Source: Thiothrix sp. (lineage in GTDB: Bacteria > Pseudomonadota > Gammaproteobacteria > Thiotrichales > Thiotrichaceae). From it: a stretch of 64,000 bases of DNA. This document shows, piece after piece, positions 25,280 through 35,062 of the stretch. Made by a program: the position numbers and the translations under genes. The stretch spans positions 62,001 through 126,000 of the forward strand of contig JAGRJD010000001.1 in NCBI GenBank assembly GCA_020442915.1, written 5' to 3'. The notes under the pieces are model-generated. The model saw only the letters and a program-made list of their open reading frames with translations, was not told where the DNA came from and did not search any database. The stretch's first letter is position 1; each line of letters starts with the position of its first letter.

Positions 25280-26779
25280 ATGAGTGAACAGACAAGCCCG
25301 CAGCAGGATGATAACCAGTTGATGGCCCAGCGACGCGAGAAACTTGCTGCCCTGCGTGCTGAAGGTGTGGCGTTTCCGAACCGGGTCACGCGTGAGCACA
25401 AGGCGGCAGAGCTGCTGGCCGAATACGGCAGACACGAGCGTGAATGGTTCGAGGCCAACGAAATCCGGGTCACGGTAGCCGGGCGTGTGATGCTGCGGCG
25501 CATGATGGGCAAGGCCAGCTTTGCCACCATTTCCGATGTCTCCGGGCGCATCCAGCTGTATGTACAGAAGAACCGTATCGGTGCTGCGGCTTTCGATGCC
25601 TACCAGTATCAGGACATCGGCGATATCGTGGCGGCTGCAGGGGTACTGTTCAAAACCCAGACCGGCGAGCTGTCCGTCAAGGTGGACAGCCTGCAGCTGC
25701 TGACCAAATCGCTGCGTCCGCTGCCGGAAAAATACCATGGCCTGACCGACCATGAGCAGCGTTACCGCCAGCGTTACCTCGACCTGATCATGAATCAGGA
25801 AACCCGGGATGCCTTCCGCCTGCGTTCACGCATCATCGCTTATATCCGCACCTTCTTTCTGGAGCGCGAGTATCTGGAGGTGGAAACCCCGATGCTGCAG
25901 GTGATTCCGGGCGGGGCCACGGCACGCCCCTTCGTCACCCACCACAATGCCCTGGACCTGCCCATGTTTCTGCGCATTGCGCCCGAGCTCTATCTCAAGC
26001 GTCTGGTGGTGGGCGGCTTCGAGCGCGTGTTCGAGATCAACCGCAATTTCCGCAATGAAGGCGTATCCACCCGTCATAATCCGGAATTCACCATGCTGGA
26101 ATTTTATCAGGCCTATGCCACCTATCATGAGCTGATGGACCTGACCGAAGACCTGCTGCGTGGACTGGCCCGGACCGTCATGGGCCGGAACGAAGTCACC
26201 TATCAGGGCCAGACTTATGACTTCGGAGGCACATTCGAACGTATCAGTGTGCGCGACGCGATCCTGAAGCACAATCCGGACCTCCGTCCCGAACAGCTGG
26301 ATGAGCTTGAATCCGCCCGTGCCGTGGCACAGCAGCTTGGCCTGAAACCGAATGCAACGGCAGGCCTTGGCAAGGTGCAGATTGAAATCTTCGAGGAAAC
26401 GGTGGAGCACAAACTGCTGCAGCCGACCTTCATCACCGAGTACCCGGCGGAAGTCTCACCCCTGGCCCGGCGCAATGATGACAACCCCTTCATCACCGAC
26501 CGCTTTGAGTTTTTTGTGGGCGGACGCGAACTGGCCAACGGCTTTTCGGAGCTTAATGATGCTGAAGATCAAGCCGAACGCTTCCGCCAGCAGGTGCTGG
26601 AGAAGGATGCCGGGGATGATGAGGCCATGCATTACGATGCCGATTATGTGCGGGCACTGGAATACGGCCTGCCACCGACCGCAGGTGAAGGGATCGGGAT
26701 CGACCGGCTGGTGATGCTGTTTACCGATGCGCCGTCGATCCGGGATGTGATTCTGTTTCCACACCTGCGCCCGGAATAG
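25280..26779 (+). CDS. lysS: Lysyl-tRNA synthetase, class II
   Basis: Charges tRNA-Lys in the cytosol. The 499-residue protein has the N-terminal OB-fold anticodon-binding domain (about residues 55-165) and the class II core with motif 2 ([19 protein letters not shown]) and motif 3 ([15 protein letters not shown], ending [14 protein letters not shown]). It is complete and lies downstream of prfB, with which it may be co-transcribed. Confidence 0.97.
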   Translation: MSEQTSPQQDDNQLMAQRREKLAALRAEGVAFPNRVTREHKAAELLAEYGRHEREWFEANEIRVTVAGRVMLRRMMGKASFATISDVSGRIQLYVQKNRIGAAAFDAYQYQDIGDIVAAAGVLFKTQTGELSVKVDSLQLLTKSLRPLPEKYHGLTDHEQRYRQRYLDLIMNQETRDAFRLRSRIIAYIRTFFLEREYLEVETPMLQVIPGGATARPFVTHHNALDLPMFLRIAPELYLKRLVVGGFERVFEINRNFRNEGVSTRHNPEFTMLEFYQAYATYHELMDLTEDLLRGLARTVMGRNEVTYQGQTYDFGGTFERISVRDAILKHNPDLRPEQLDELESARAVAQQLGLKPNATAGLGKVQIEIFEETVEHKLLQPTFITEYPAEVSPLARRNDDNPFITDRFEFFVGGRELANGFSELNDAEDQAERFRQQVLEKDAGDDEAMHYDADYVRALEYGLPPTAGEGIGIDRLVMLFTDAPSIRDVILFPHLRPE

Positions 26780-26866
26780 GTGATTCAGGCTGCCCCGGCA
26801 GCAGCCCGCCCATGCCGTAAAAGAGCCCCCCAGCAACTGGAGCCAACGCATTTCCTGATCCGGACC

Positions 26867-27490
26867 ATGAATATACTGCCTGTGACTGAAATGATTGCCG
26901 TGTTTGTCTTCGGTTTGTCCGGCGCTCTGGTTGCCAGCCGGGCCCAAATGGATATTGTGGGGTTTTTGTTTTTTTCTTGCCTGACGGGTGTCGGGGGAGG
27001 AACATTTCGTGACCTTGTTCTGGGGCAGACGCCGGTGTTCTGGGTCCATGAACCCGGCTACCTTTTTGTTGCCAGTACCGCAGCTGTTATCGGTTTCTTC
27101 CTTGCCCCGATGCTGGAAAGCCGTTACCGCTGGCTCATCTGGTTCGATGCTGCAGCCCTGTCTGTGGCAGTGCCGCTGGGGGTGGGCATAGCACTGAAAT
27201 TAAGTGATTCCTGGTCGATCGCCTTGCTGATGGGGGTGGCAACCGGTACGTTTGGCGGGCTGATCCGTGATGTTATTGCCAATGAAGTACCGCTGCTGCT
27301 GGTGAAGGGGGAAATGTACGCCAGTGCCGCCTTTGGTGGTGCCCTGCTTTATCCGCTAACCCTGCATTTCGGTCTGGGAGAAACAGTGGCGCTTCCGGCG
27401 GCGGCCCTGGGGACTTTCCTGTTACGCGCAGGCAGCCTGGTTTTCGGCTGGCACCTGCCGGCCTACAAGGCACGTCCACCCGCAGAATAA
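26867..27490 (+). CDS. TRIC/UPF0126 family membrane protein (YicG-like)
   Basis: A 207-residue inner-membrane protein with seven predicted helices built from two repeats, each carrying a glycine-rich motif (GVGGGTFRDLVLGQTPVFW and GTFGGLIRDVIANEVPLLL), diagnostic for UPF0126. Bacterial members are TRIC-like channels, and E. coli YicG has been linked to glycine transport. The start at 26867 begins the first helix; the in-frame ATG at 26780 would add a polar N-terminus. Its last 28 bases overlap the convergent LysR gene. Confidence 0.85.
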   Translation: MNILPVTEMIAVFVFGLSGALVASRAQMDIVGFLFFSCLTGVGGGTFRDLVLGQTPVFWVHEPGYLFVASTAAVIGFFLAPMLESRYRWLIWFDAAALSVAVPLGVGIALKLSDSWSIALLMGVATGTFGGLIRDVIANEVPLLLVKGEMYASAAFGGALLYPLTLHFGLGETVALPAAALGTFLLRAGSLVFGWHLPAYKARPPAE

Positions 27491-28467
27491 GCACCGGGCA
27501 GGCCCTCATCATGCCCACGGTAGCGGATGTGAACAGCCTCTTCCAGTATCCGGTCGATGATGCCCTGGGTATGCAGTTTGGTTCTGGATTTCTTTTCATT
27601 GATTTTCAGAAAATTACCACGCTCCACCACACATTGGTGGTTACAGGCATAAACCAGCGCTCCCGAGTGGATATACCGGTGAACCATGTGCCGCCATCCC
27701 AAGACAACACCTTCCCCCTCAATGGCAGCCTGAAGCAGCAGGGGGTAGGAATTGCTGCAAAAATGGGGAAAGGGGCTGGTCAGTATCGTTCCCTGGGACG
27801 TGAACCAGTTTTCCCAGTCCAGAGGCTGCCAGCCGATGGCCATGGCGTGCCAATGCCGCTGATGGAGATGCAGCAGCCTGGCCTGGTTCAGACTGTCCGC
27901 CTCCGGGAACGGTCCGTACTTTTCCAGATAGCCGGGGCTGCAGACAGGCTGCACGATTTCATGGAACAAGAAATGCAGCCTGTCCCCGGCATCAAAACGC
28001 TCATTGCCGCACACCAGTGCCAGATCCACTTCCTGAAAGTCATGCAGTGAAGCATCTTCATCCGAAGCAAGGATCACGATCCGGGCTTCGGGGTGGGTAT
28101 TGATATAGCGCCTGACGATAGGCCACAGGAAGCAGTGGGAAACCCCGGTCGTTGCAGAAATCGTCACGGTCTGGTCTTCCCGCTCAAGCCCGAGAATCGC
28201 ATTGACCGTTGTCCCGATGGTGCCCAGCCCCTGCTGCACGGCCCGAAGCAGCAGCATGCCTTCTTGTGTCAGCTCCAGGCTGTTATGAAGCCGGTGAAAC
28301 AGCGGGGTGTCCAGCGCCTTTTCCAGAATACGGATCTGCTGGCTGATGGCCGCCTGCGTGACATGCAGTTCGCTGGCGGCAACGGTAAAACTAAGGTGTT
28401 TTGCCGCGACTTCAAAGGTCGCCAGTGAGCCCAGCGACGGAAGGGCCTTGTAATTCCTGAGCAACAT
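27463..28467 (-). CDS. LysR-family regulator (GcvA-like)
   Basis: A 334-residue LysR regulator. The N-terminal winged helix (SLATFEVAAKHLSFTVAASELHVTQAAISQQI) resembles the GcvA group, followed by a periplasmic-binding-protein-like effector domain from about residue 90. It lies downstream of, and on the same strand as, the TRAP-DapA-ALDH-DAO gene string, 85 bases beyond its last gene, and is the natural candidate to control that operon. The C-terminus overlaps the convergent UPF0126 gene by 28 bases. Confidence 0.88.
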   Translation of the reverse strand: MLLRNYKALPSLGSLATFEVAAKHLSFTVAASELHVTQAAISQQIRILEKALDTPLFHRLHNSLELTQEGMLLLRAVQQGLGTIGTTVNAILGLEREDQTVTISATTGVSHCFLWPIVRRYINTHPEARIVILASDEDASLHDFQEVDLALVCGNERFDAGDRLHFLFHEIVQPVCSPGYLEKYGPFPEADSLNQARLLHLHQRHWHAMAIGWQPLDWENWFTSQGTILTSPFPHFCSNSYPLLLQAAIEGEGVVLGWRHMVHRYIHSGALVYACNHQCVVERGNFLKINEKKSRTKLHTQGIIDRILEEAVHIRYRGHDEGLPGAYSAGGRAL

Positions 28468-28552
28468 AACCACACTTTTGCCGGCAAGCCAGTTGTGCCG
28501 GCCATTTTACCACGAGAGAGCAGTACAAGTGCCGGTTTGTGAGACTGTCCCC

Positions 28553-29908
28553 TTACTCCAGCCCCGCGCACCATTGCCTCCAGCGCAGCACCGTGCGTAC
28601 GCCCCAGGTTGCAAAGGGTTCCGGAGGCAGCCGTGCCAGCGGGGGTTCCCGGGCAAAATAATCCGAAATCTCGCTGGCCACCCCCAATGCCTGTTCAGCT
28701 GCCGCGATGCCGGTCAGGGTGCCCCGTGTGGCACCCAGGCCATTTTGCACGCAGGCTGCAAATACCCCCTCTTCCACCGGTTTGCCGAAGGATACCCCGT
28801 TGTAGCTCAGGCAGACATGGCCGGACCAGCAATACGCCATCGCCACGCCGGCAAGGTCCGGGAAACGCCGCTCGAACTTGTTGCGCATGACCGGAATGGC
28901 CCGCTTCAGTTGTACGGCTGTGGGCCGGGTATCCGGGCAATAGGCCACCCCCGTGCGGGTGATAATGCGGGTACCGCTTTCAGCGTTCTGGATACGCCGC
29001 ACCGTTGTACCCATGGGATCGGAAGGGGTGATGCCCCAACGGGCCTGCCCACCCAGGCGGGTGCATTGCGCATCGTCAAGCCGACAGGTCATGGATGAGA
29101 ACAGGAACAGGTGCAGCAATTTTCCGGCTTGCACCCCGAATGACCCCAGATGTCCGTTCACGGCCAGAATCACCTTGTGGGCATCAACATGGCCTTTCGG
29201 GGTCGTGAGCCGCCAGCTGCCGGTGGTTTTCGCAAACTTCAGGACCGGAGAATTCACAAACAGCCGGGCACCATCACGCATCAGGCCCCGTGCCATGCCC
29301 TGTGCATAACCCGCCGGCTGCAGCAGTACCGTTCCGGGGGTATAAATGCCTGAGGTATAAAACCGGGAGCCCGTTATCTCCTGCATCGCCCCGGCATCCA
29401 GTACTTCAAAAGGCTCTTTCATGGCGGTCAGGTGCCCGGCATATTGCCGGTTGGCCTGATCGCCACCTGCTGTCGTTGCGCCATTGATTTTTCCAGCAGG
29501 CTCGAAATAATGGGGGGCGATGCCGTAATCATCGACTGCCTCACCGGCAAAACCAATGGCCTGCCGGTTCAGCCGGGTCAGCACATTGTCCAGAGCGGAA
29601 CCAGCCCCGGCATAGTCTTCCGAAGTCAGGTCATGCGGCAAATCAATCATAAAACCGGAATTACGGCCAACCCCTCCCTCCCCCAGTGCCAGGGCATCCA
29701 GAACCGTAATGTCCAACGATGCATCCAGCTGCTGCAGCCGCCGCGCCGCCGCAAGCCCGGCAAATCCGGCACCGATAATCGCCACATCGCATGAATGGCC
29801 ATGATCCAGTTCAGGCACCGATACATGCTCGGGCAGCATCGCATTCCAGGCCGCCACCCCCTGTAAATGGGGCAGATGGGCGGCTTTATACTCTTGGGTC
29901 ATCGGCAA
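28553..29908 (-). CDS. FAD-dependent amine/amino-acid oxidoreductase (DAO family)
   Basis: A 451-residue flavoenzyme. The dinucleotide-binding motif is VAIIGAGFAGLAAARRL at about residues 43-59 and GEGGVGRNSGFMI follows, a pattern seen in PuuB/OrdL-type gamma-glutamylputrescine oxidases and related D-amino-acid or secondary-amine dehydrogenases. It is the last enzyme gene of the TRAP-associated operon. An oxidation of an imported amine or amino acid to an imine or aldehyde, to be handled by the adjacent aldehyde dehydrogenase, would fit; the substrate is not shown. Confidence 0.85.
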   Translation of the reverse strand: MPMTQEYKAAHLPHLQGVAAWNAMLPEHVSVPELDHGHSCDVAIIGAGFAGLAAARRLQQLDASLDITVLDALALGEGGVGRNSGFMIDLPHDLTSEDYAGAGSALDNVLTRLNRQAIGFAGEAVDDYGIAPHYFEPAGKINGATTAGGDQANRQYAGHLTAMKEPFEVLDAGAMQEITGSRFYTSGIYTPGTVLLQPAGYAQGMARGLMRDGARLFVNSPVLKFAKTTGSWRLTTPKGHVDAHKVILAVNGHLGSFGVQAGKLLHLFLFSSMTCRLDDAQCTRLGGQARWGITPSDPMGTTVRRIQNAESGTRIITRTGVAYCPDTRPTAVQLKRAIPVMRNKFERRFPDLAGVAMAYCWSGHVCLSYNGVSFGKPVEEGVFAACVQNGLGATRGTLTGIAAAEQALGVASEISDYFAREPPLARLPPEPFATWGVRTVLRWRQWCAGLE

Positions 29909-29930
29909 GCTCCACGAAACAATCCGTAAA

Positions 29931-30692
29931 TTATGCAGCTTTCAGACGGTGCATCAGAATTTCGAGCCCTTCAACCAGTATTTCGGGCGTTCCGGCCTCG
30001 GCCATGCGCTTCGACAGCGTCTGGTTCAACCCGCCCTCCGTATTCAGTTCCGCACGCACGGTATTGAAACCCGGTGCCGGGTCCTGAGCCAGCCGGTCAA
30101 AATAGCTGCCGAACAGCCTGATCAGATACTGTTCAGCCACACGTTCTCCACCGATCCGCCCGGACAGCCAGTGTGCTGCCGCATCCAGCTGGTCCAGGAC
30201 CGGCAGGAGCAGGGCGCTGGCGACAAACAGGCTGTTCAGAGCGGCTTCGTCCGGGGTCGGCAGGATCAGTGCCTGCCCGGCAAACAGCCTCCGGATATCC
30301 GGATGATCAGGGTAGCAGGCCAGCGGGCTTTGGCCACCTTTGAGGGTTGGCAACGGGATCATGCGCGCCACACTGCCCACGGGTGCGCACAGGGTAGCCA
30401 GTTCGGCACAGCTGATGTCCGTCATCACCGAGACAAGGCGTTGCTCCGCCCGAAACGGCAAGCTACCCAGAATCTGGCGTGCCACCGGCGGCAACAGGCA
30501 GACCACCACCAGTTCGGAGCCGGCAACCAGCGCCTTATTAGCGCAGACCCTGACTTCCGGGAAGCGCTCGCATAAGTCTTGCGCCCGGTCTGCATTGCGT
30601 GTGGAAACAAGGATTTCATGCCCCTGTCCGGCAAGGGTTTCCACCAGGACAGCAGCAATCTCACCGGTACCCAGGAAACCAATCCGCGCCAT
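29931..30692 (-). CDS. NAD(P)-binding dehydrogenase of the ProC/6PGDH-like superfamily
   Basis: A 253-residue protein with an N-terminal Rossmann motif IGFLGTGEIAAVLVETLAGQ and the layout of pyrroline-5-carboxylate reductase: a nucleotide-binding domain to about residue 155 and an all-helical C-terminal domain. The C-terminal part does not show the classic ProC signature clearly, so imine reductase or another ketimine-type substrate is possible. Its start overlaps the aldehyde dehydrogenase stop by one base (TGATG), placing it in the same operon. Confidence 0.75.
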   Translation of the reverse strand: MARIGFLGTGEIAAVLVETLAGQGHEILVSTRNADRAQDLCERFPEVRVCANKALVAGSELVVVCLLPPVARQILGSLPFRAEQRLVSVMTDISCAELATLCAPVGSVARMIPLPTLKGGQSPLACYPDHPDIRRLFAGQALILPTPDEAALNSLFVASALLLPVLDQLDAAAHWLSGRIGGERVAEQYLIRLFGSYFDRLAQDPAPGFNTVRAELNTEGGLNQTLSKRMAEAGTPEILVEGLEILMHRLKAA

Positions 30693-32194
30693 CAGTCGAC
30701 CTCCTCATCAGCAGCATCGGACAAATCGATCCAGATGGTTTTCAACTGGGTGTACTGGTCATGGGCGTGTATCCCATTGTCACGACCACCGAAGCCAGAC
30801 GCCTTGAAACCACCGAACGGGGTCGAAATATCCCCTTCACCGAAACGGTTGACGGTCACTGTACCCGCCTGCAAACGGCGCGCGCCACGCATGGCCTGCT
30901 TGACATTCGAGGTGAACAGCGAGGCACACAGACCGTACTCGGTGTCATTGGCGATGCGGATGGCCTCGTCAAAACCTGCAACCTCAATGACAGCCAGCAC
31001 CGGGCCGAATACCTCTTCGCGGGCCAGGGCTGAGTTATTGTCAGCCACTTCCACCACGGTGGCCTCAACAAAAGCGCCATCAAAGGATTTCCCTCCCAGC
31101 AACACTTTTTCTGCCTGGTCCAGATAGGAGCAGACCTTGCTGAAATGCGCCCTGGAGACCAATGCCCCCATCCGGGTCCGGGGATCCAGCGGGTCCCCGA
31201 CATTCCACTGCCGGGCGTGGTGGGCAATACGCGCCAGCAATTCAGCCTTGATATCCCGGTGTACAATCAGGCGCGAAGTGGCTGAACAATTCTCACCCAT
31301 ATTCCAGAAGGCCCCGTTGACCAGGTGCTGTGCCACCCGATCCAGGTTTTCGGCATCCGCCATCACAATGGCAGGGTTCTTGCCGCCCATTTCCAGCACG
31401 ACTTCTTTGGCATTGGATTCTGCGGAATAGCAAAGAAAGCGCTTGCCGGTCACTGTCGAACCGGTGAAGGATATCATGTCAACATCCGGATGCCGTCCCA
31501 GCGGCTCTCCGACAGCCACCCCCGTTCCTGTCACAATATTGAGGACTCCTCTGGGCAAACCGGCTTCTGCCGCCAGCTCTGCCACCCGCAAGGCAGTCAG
31601 TGATGTTTCCTCCGCAGGCTTTACAACCACGGAGCAGCCTGCCGCCAGCGCCGGGCCGAGCTTCCAGGCCAGCATCAGCAGCGGAAAATTCCAGGGTAAA
31701 ACCAAACCCACCACGCCCACAGGCTCCCGCACCACCAAAGCGATATGCTCATCGGAGGCGGGGGCGACCTGATCATAAATCTTGTCGATCAGCTCCGCAT
31801 GCCATTGCAGGCAATGGATGGTTTCAGGCACATCCACCGTTTCACAATCATAGATGGACTTGCCTGAATCCAGGCTCTCCATCACCGCCAGTTCATGCCG
31901 GTTACGCCTCATGAGCCTGCACAGACGCAGCAAAACCTTTTTGCGCTCAGAGGGATGCAGCTTTGACCAGCGCCCGTCATCAAAGGACGCCCGCGCCTTG
32001 GCGACTGCAAAATCAACATCCTCGGCAGCACAGGCCGCAACATCGGCCAGCTTCACCCCGGTGGCAGGGTTCACGCTCTCAAAAGTCGCCCCGGCCATGG
32101 CCGGACGGAACGCGCCATCGATAAAGGCATTAGCCGGCAGTGTCAGGGACCGGGCCAGTACGAGGTATTCTTCCTGAGTCAGTAAATCGGACAT
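30692..32194 (-). CDS. NAD(P)+-dependent aldehyde dehydrogenase (PuuC-like)
   Basis: A 500-residue ALDH-superfamily enzyme. Visible landmarks are the oxyanion Asn in LPWNFPLL, NAD-binding KPAEETSLTAL, FTGSTVTGK, catalytic Glu in VVLEMGGKNP and nucleophile Cys in MGENCSATSR. The start region MSDLLTQEEYLVLARSL resembles PuuC-like 4-aminobutanal-type dehydrogenases. It lies between the DapA-like lyase and the ProC-like gene and should oxidise an aldehyde produced in this pathway. Confidence 0.92.
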   Translation of the reverse strand: MSDLLTQEEYLVLARSLTLPANAFIDGAFRPAMAGATFESVNPATGVKLADVAACAAEDVDFAVAKARASFDDGRWSKLHPSERKKVLLRLCRLMRRNRHELAVMESLDSGKSIYDCETVDVPETIHCLQWHAELIDKIYDQVAPASDEHIALVVREPVGVVGLVLPWNFPLLMLAWKLGPALAAGCSVVVKPAEETSLTALRVAELAAEAGLPRGVLNIVTGTGVAVGEPLGRHPDVDMISFTGSTVTGKRFLCYSAESNAKEVVLEMGGKNPAIVMADAENLDRVAQHLVNGAFWNMGENCSATSRLIVHRDIKAELLARIAHHARQWNVGDPLDPRTRMGALVSRAHFSKVCSYLDQAEKVLLGGKSFDGAFVEATVVEVADNNSALAREEVFGPVLAVIEVAGFDEAIRIANDTEYGLCASLFTSNVKQAMRGARRLQAGTVTVNRFGEGDISTPFGGFKASGFGGRDNGIHAHDQYTQLKTIWIDLSDAADEEVD

Positions 32195-32197
32195 GGA

Positions 32198-33115
32198 TCA
32201 GCCCTCCTTTTTGATGGCAGCGATGGTGGCTTTCAGAACGTCAATCACCTGTTCAAGCCGGCGTTTATCATCCTTGTTGAGCCCTTTGAGCGGCGGGCGC
32301 ATTGGCCCGGCTTTCAAACCGGTGTATTCCACCCCATGCTTGACGCACTGGATGAATTTCCCGCCCTGCTCCAGCACCCGCATCAGCGGCATCATGGCCG
32401 ACATGATACGCCGCCCCTTGACAAAATCCCCCTGAAGCACACAGGTTTCATACAAATAAACGTGCTCCTCAGGCAGGAAATTGGAGCCGGCACAAATCCA
32501 GCTGCGTGCCCCCCAGGCAAAAAACTCCAGCGCCTGGTCATCCATGCCGCAGGAGAGCGGGATATGGGGGTAGTCACGCGCCAGCAGGTGAACCCGGTTA
32601 ATGTCACCCGAGCTTTCCTTGATGCCGCTTATATTGCGCGAGCGCCCCACCCGGTCAAGAAATTCCTCCCCCATGTTGACGCCCATGCGTCCGGGGTAAT
32701 TGTAAAGGATGACCGGCAGATCGGCAGCCTTGTCGATGGCCAGCGCATTCAGGGCATTTTCACGCTCGGTGGGCACCGAATAAGGCGGTGTTCCCAACAG
32801 GATGGCATCCGCCCCCATCTCACGCGCCCCCCTTGCCAGGGCTATGGAATCCGGAGTCATCATTGAGCCGGTGCCGACAATCACCGGCAGGCGTGCTTTG
32901 GCCACTTCCTTGATAAACCGGGCCGCTTCCAGACGTTCGGCCACGGTCTGGGCATAATTTTCTGCGGTTGAACCACCGGAAATCAAGCCATGAACCCCCC
33001 TGTCGATCAGGTGTTCGACAACTGCGGCCAGGCCGTCAAAGTCAAAGGACCCATCCGCATGGAACGGGGTGATAACGGGCGTGTAAATGCCCTCAAGTAC
33101 CAATCTGGTCGACAT
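32198..33115 (-). CDS. DapA/N-acetylneuraminate lyase-family aldolase or deaminase
   Basis: A 305-residue (beta/alpha)8 enzyme. The Schiff-base Lys lies in GIKESSGD and the catalytic Tyr in YNYPGRMGVN; the substrate loop is GGSTAENYAQT rather than the GTTGE of true DapA, so it is probably not lysine biosynthetic. Members of this family in catabolic operons include pyrroline-4-hydroxy-2-carboxylate deaminase and 2-keto-3-deoxy acid aldolases. Together with a DAO-type oxidase and an aldehyde dehydrogenase, a hydroxyproline-like route is one possibility, unproven. Confidence 0.85.
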   Translation of the reverse strand: MSTRLVLEGIYTPVITPFHADGSFDFDGLAAVVEHLIDRGVHGLISGGSTAENYAQTVAERLEAARFIKEVAKARLPVIVGTGSMMTPDSIALARGAREMGADAILLGTPPYSVPTERENALNALAIDKAADLPVILYNYPGRMGVNMGEEFLDRVGRSRNISGIKESSGDINRVHLLARDYPHIPLSCGMDDQALEFFAWGARSWICAGSNFLPEEHVYLYETCVLQGDFVKGRRIMSAMMPLMRVLEQGGKFIQCVKHGVEYTGLKAGPMRPPLKGLNKDDKRRLEQVIDVLKATIAAIKKEG

Positions 33116-33163
33116 ATTGGTCGTGCTCCACTTGCTAAAGGCCGGGCCTTGCCGGCCTGGGTT

Positions 33164-34459
33164 TTACATGAACCCGAACAGTCTGGGCAGAAACAGGGAC
33201 AGGGAAGGCCAGTAAGTCGTCACCAGCATCACGGGCAACGCCGCCAGCGCCATAAAGGCCAACGCCGGCTTGATGACTTCAGCCATGCCCACTTCCCCGA
33301 CCCGGCAGGCCATGAACAGTATCGGGGCCATCGGTGGGCTGTTGGCCCCGATCACCACACTGGTACCGATAATGGCCGCAAAATGGATCGGGTCAACACC
33401 GATTTCCGCCATCACCGGAACCATCAGCGGGCTGATGATGGCAATCACGCTTACGTCGTCCATGATCATGCCGATCAGAACCAGAAAAACATTCACCATC
33501 AGCAGGATGAGGATCGGGCTTTCAAAAGTCTCCAGCAATATTTCAGTCAGCTCCTGTGGTACCTGCTCCAGCGTGAAAATACGGCTGGCCACAAAAGAAA
33601 ACACCAGAATCACCATGATCACGCCGGTCGTTGTTGCGGCCTTGATGACGGCCTCCCCGATTTTCCCCGGCGTCAACTCACGGTAGACAAACAACCCCAC
33701 CGGAATGGCATACACCACGGCGATTGCAGCGGCTTCCGTCGGTGTAAAAATACCACCATAAATACCACCCAGGATAATAACCGGCAGCATCAGGGCCGGA
33801 ATGGCGCGCCAGCCGGTTTGTGCAGTTTCCTGCAGGCGTTGCCCAAACGGTACTCTGGTCGTGTCTCCGCCCATATTGCGCATGACATGAAACCGGTTCA
33901 CGATGGCCAGCATCACCATCAACAGGATACCGGGTCCGATGGTTGCCAGAAAGCAGGCCGCCACCGACTGGCGGGTCACCACCGCATACAGGATCATCGT
34001 AATCGACGGGGGTATCAACAGCCCCAACAGGGATGAAACACCAAGCAAGGCACTGGTGTAGCCCCGTGAGTAGCCGTGCTTTTCCATCGGGTCTATCATG
34101 ATCGAGCCGATGGAGGCAACCGCCGCCGAGGCTGTACCTGAAATGGCCCCGAAAATGCCACAGGAAGTCACCATGGCAGTCCCCATTCCCACTTTGGAAC
34201 GACCGGTCATTGCCTCGACAAACTCGACCAGCCGCCTTGCGATTCCTCCCGTCTGCATGAGGTAGCCGGTCATGATGAACAGTGGCAATGCCACCAGAAT
34301 CACCGAGTTAACCGACCAGAAGCCGGTCGTCATCAGCGACGAAATATCCACATCATACAAAACCGACAGAATCAGGGTCATCGCAGCAAAGCAGAACACG
34401 ACGGGAACCCCGATGACCATCAGCACCACAACAGTGGCTATCGCTATGATTGCACCCAT
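33164..34459 (-). CDS. TRAP transporter large permease (DctM)
   Basis: A 431-residue inner-membrane protein with about 12 predicted helices and the DctM hallmarks GIFGAISGTASAAVASIG and LLGLLIPPSITMILYAV. It uses the ion gradient to import the ligand delivered by the DctP protein of the same operon. It starts three bases after the small permease. Confidence 0.95.
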   Translation of the reverse strand: MGAIIAIATVVVLMVIGVPVVFCFAAMTLILSVLYDVDISSLMTTGFWSVNSVILVALPLFIMTGYLMQTGGIARRLVEFVEAMTGRSKVGMGTAMVTSCGIFGAISGTASAAVASIGSIMIDPMEKHGYSRGYTSALLGVSSLLGLLIPPSITMILYAVVTRQSVAACFLATIGPGILLMVMLAIVNRFHVMRNMGGDTTRVPFGQRLQETAQTGWRAIPALMLPVIILGGIYGGIFTPTEAAAIAVVYAIPVGLFVYRELTPGKIGEAVIKAATTTGVIMVILVFSFVASRIFTLEQVPQELTEILLETFESPILILLMVNVFLVLIGMIMDDVSVIAIISPLMVPVMAEIGVDPIHFAAIIGTSVVIGANSPPMAPILFMACRVGEVGMAEVIKPALAFMALAALPVMLVTTYWPSLSLFLPRLFGFM

Positions 34460-34462
34460 AAT

Positions 34463-34990
34463 TTACGCTCCTTCCCGATCGGAGTGGCCGGATATTTCAG
34501 CAACATGTCCCGAGCCGGTGATTTCCTGATACAAATCACGCAACAAGTAGGCCACAAACAAAACGGCAGCGACAAACAAACTGGACTGGGCCACCACCCA
34601 GGGAATTGAAAATACGGGTGTTTTCTGTCCTTTCTGGAACCCCCAGGCCATCAGGTCATAGGACCAGGCCACAAACATCACCGCCATGACCAGGGAGATA
34701 ACCGTGGAAACCAGTGCCGCCAAACGCCACACGTGGGGATTTTTGCTGATCACCTGGATAAAATCTGCTGACAGATGAGAGCGCTCACGCGATGCCAGTG
34801 CCGCCCCCAGCATGTAAAACCACATCACGGCAATCAAAATCAGTTCTTCCAGCCCGAACAAGGGCACCCCCAATACCGCACGGGAAAAAATACCCGCCAC
34901 AAAACACACGGCAACAGCAAGCCCTGTAAAAATCAGTATGGGGTGAATCAACCTGACAAGCAGCATGTCAATCTTCTTCAGAAGCACCAT
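34463..34990 (-). CDS. TRAP transporter small permease (DctQ)
   Basis: A 175-residue membrane protein with four predicted helices; the segment LEELILIAVMWFYMLGAALA is typical of DctQ. The start at 34990 (MVLLKKIDM) is preferred because GGAGG lies seven bases upstream, whereas the in-frame ATG at 34996 is nearly adjacent to it. It lies between dctP and dctM in the operon. Confidence 0.9.
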   Translation of the reverse strand: MVLLKKIDMLLVRLIHPILIFTGLAVAVCFVAGIFSRAVLGVPLFGLEELILIAVMWFYMLGAALASRERSHLSADFIQVISKNPHVWRLAALVSTVISLVMAVMFVAWSYDLMAWGFQKGQKTPVFSIPWVVAQSSLFVAAVLFVAYLLRDLYQEITGSGHVAEISGHSDREGA

Positions 34991-35062
34991 AACCATTCCT
35001 CCTGCTTCTTCCACGGACGCAGTGGGGCAACGGGGTCAACGCCGCCCCACAACTGGACAAAA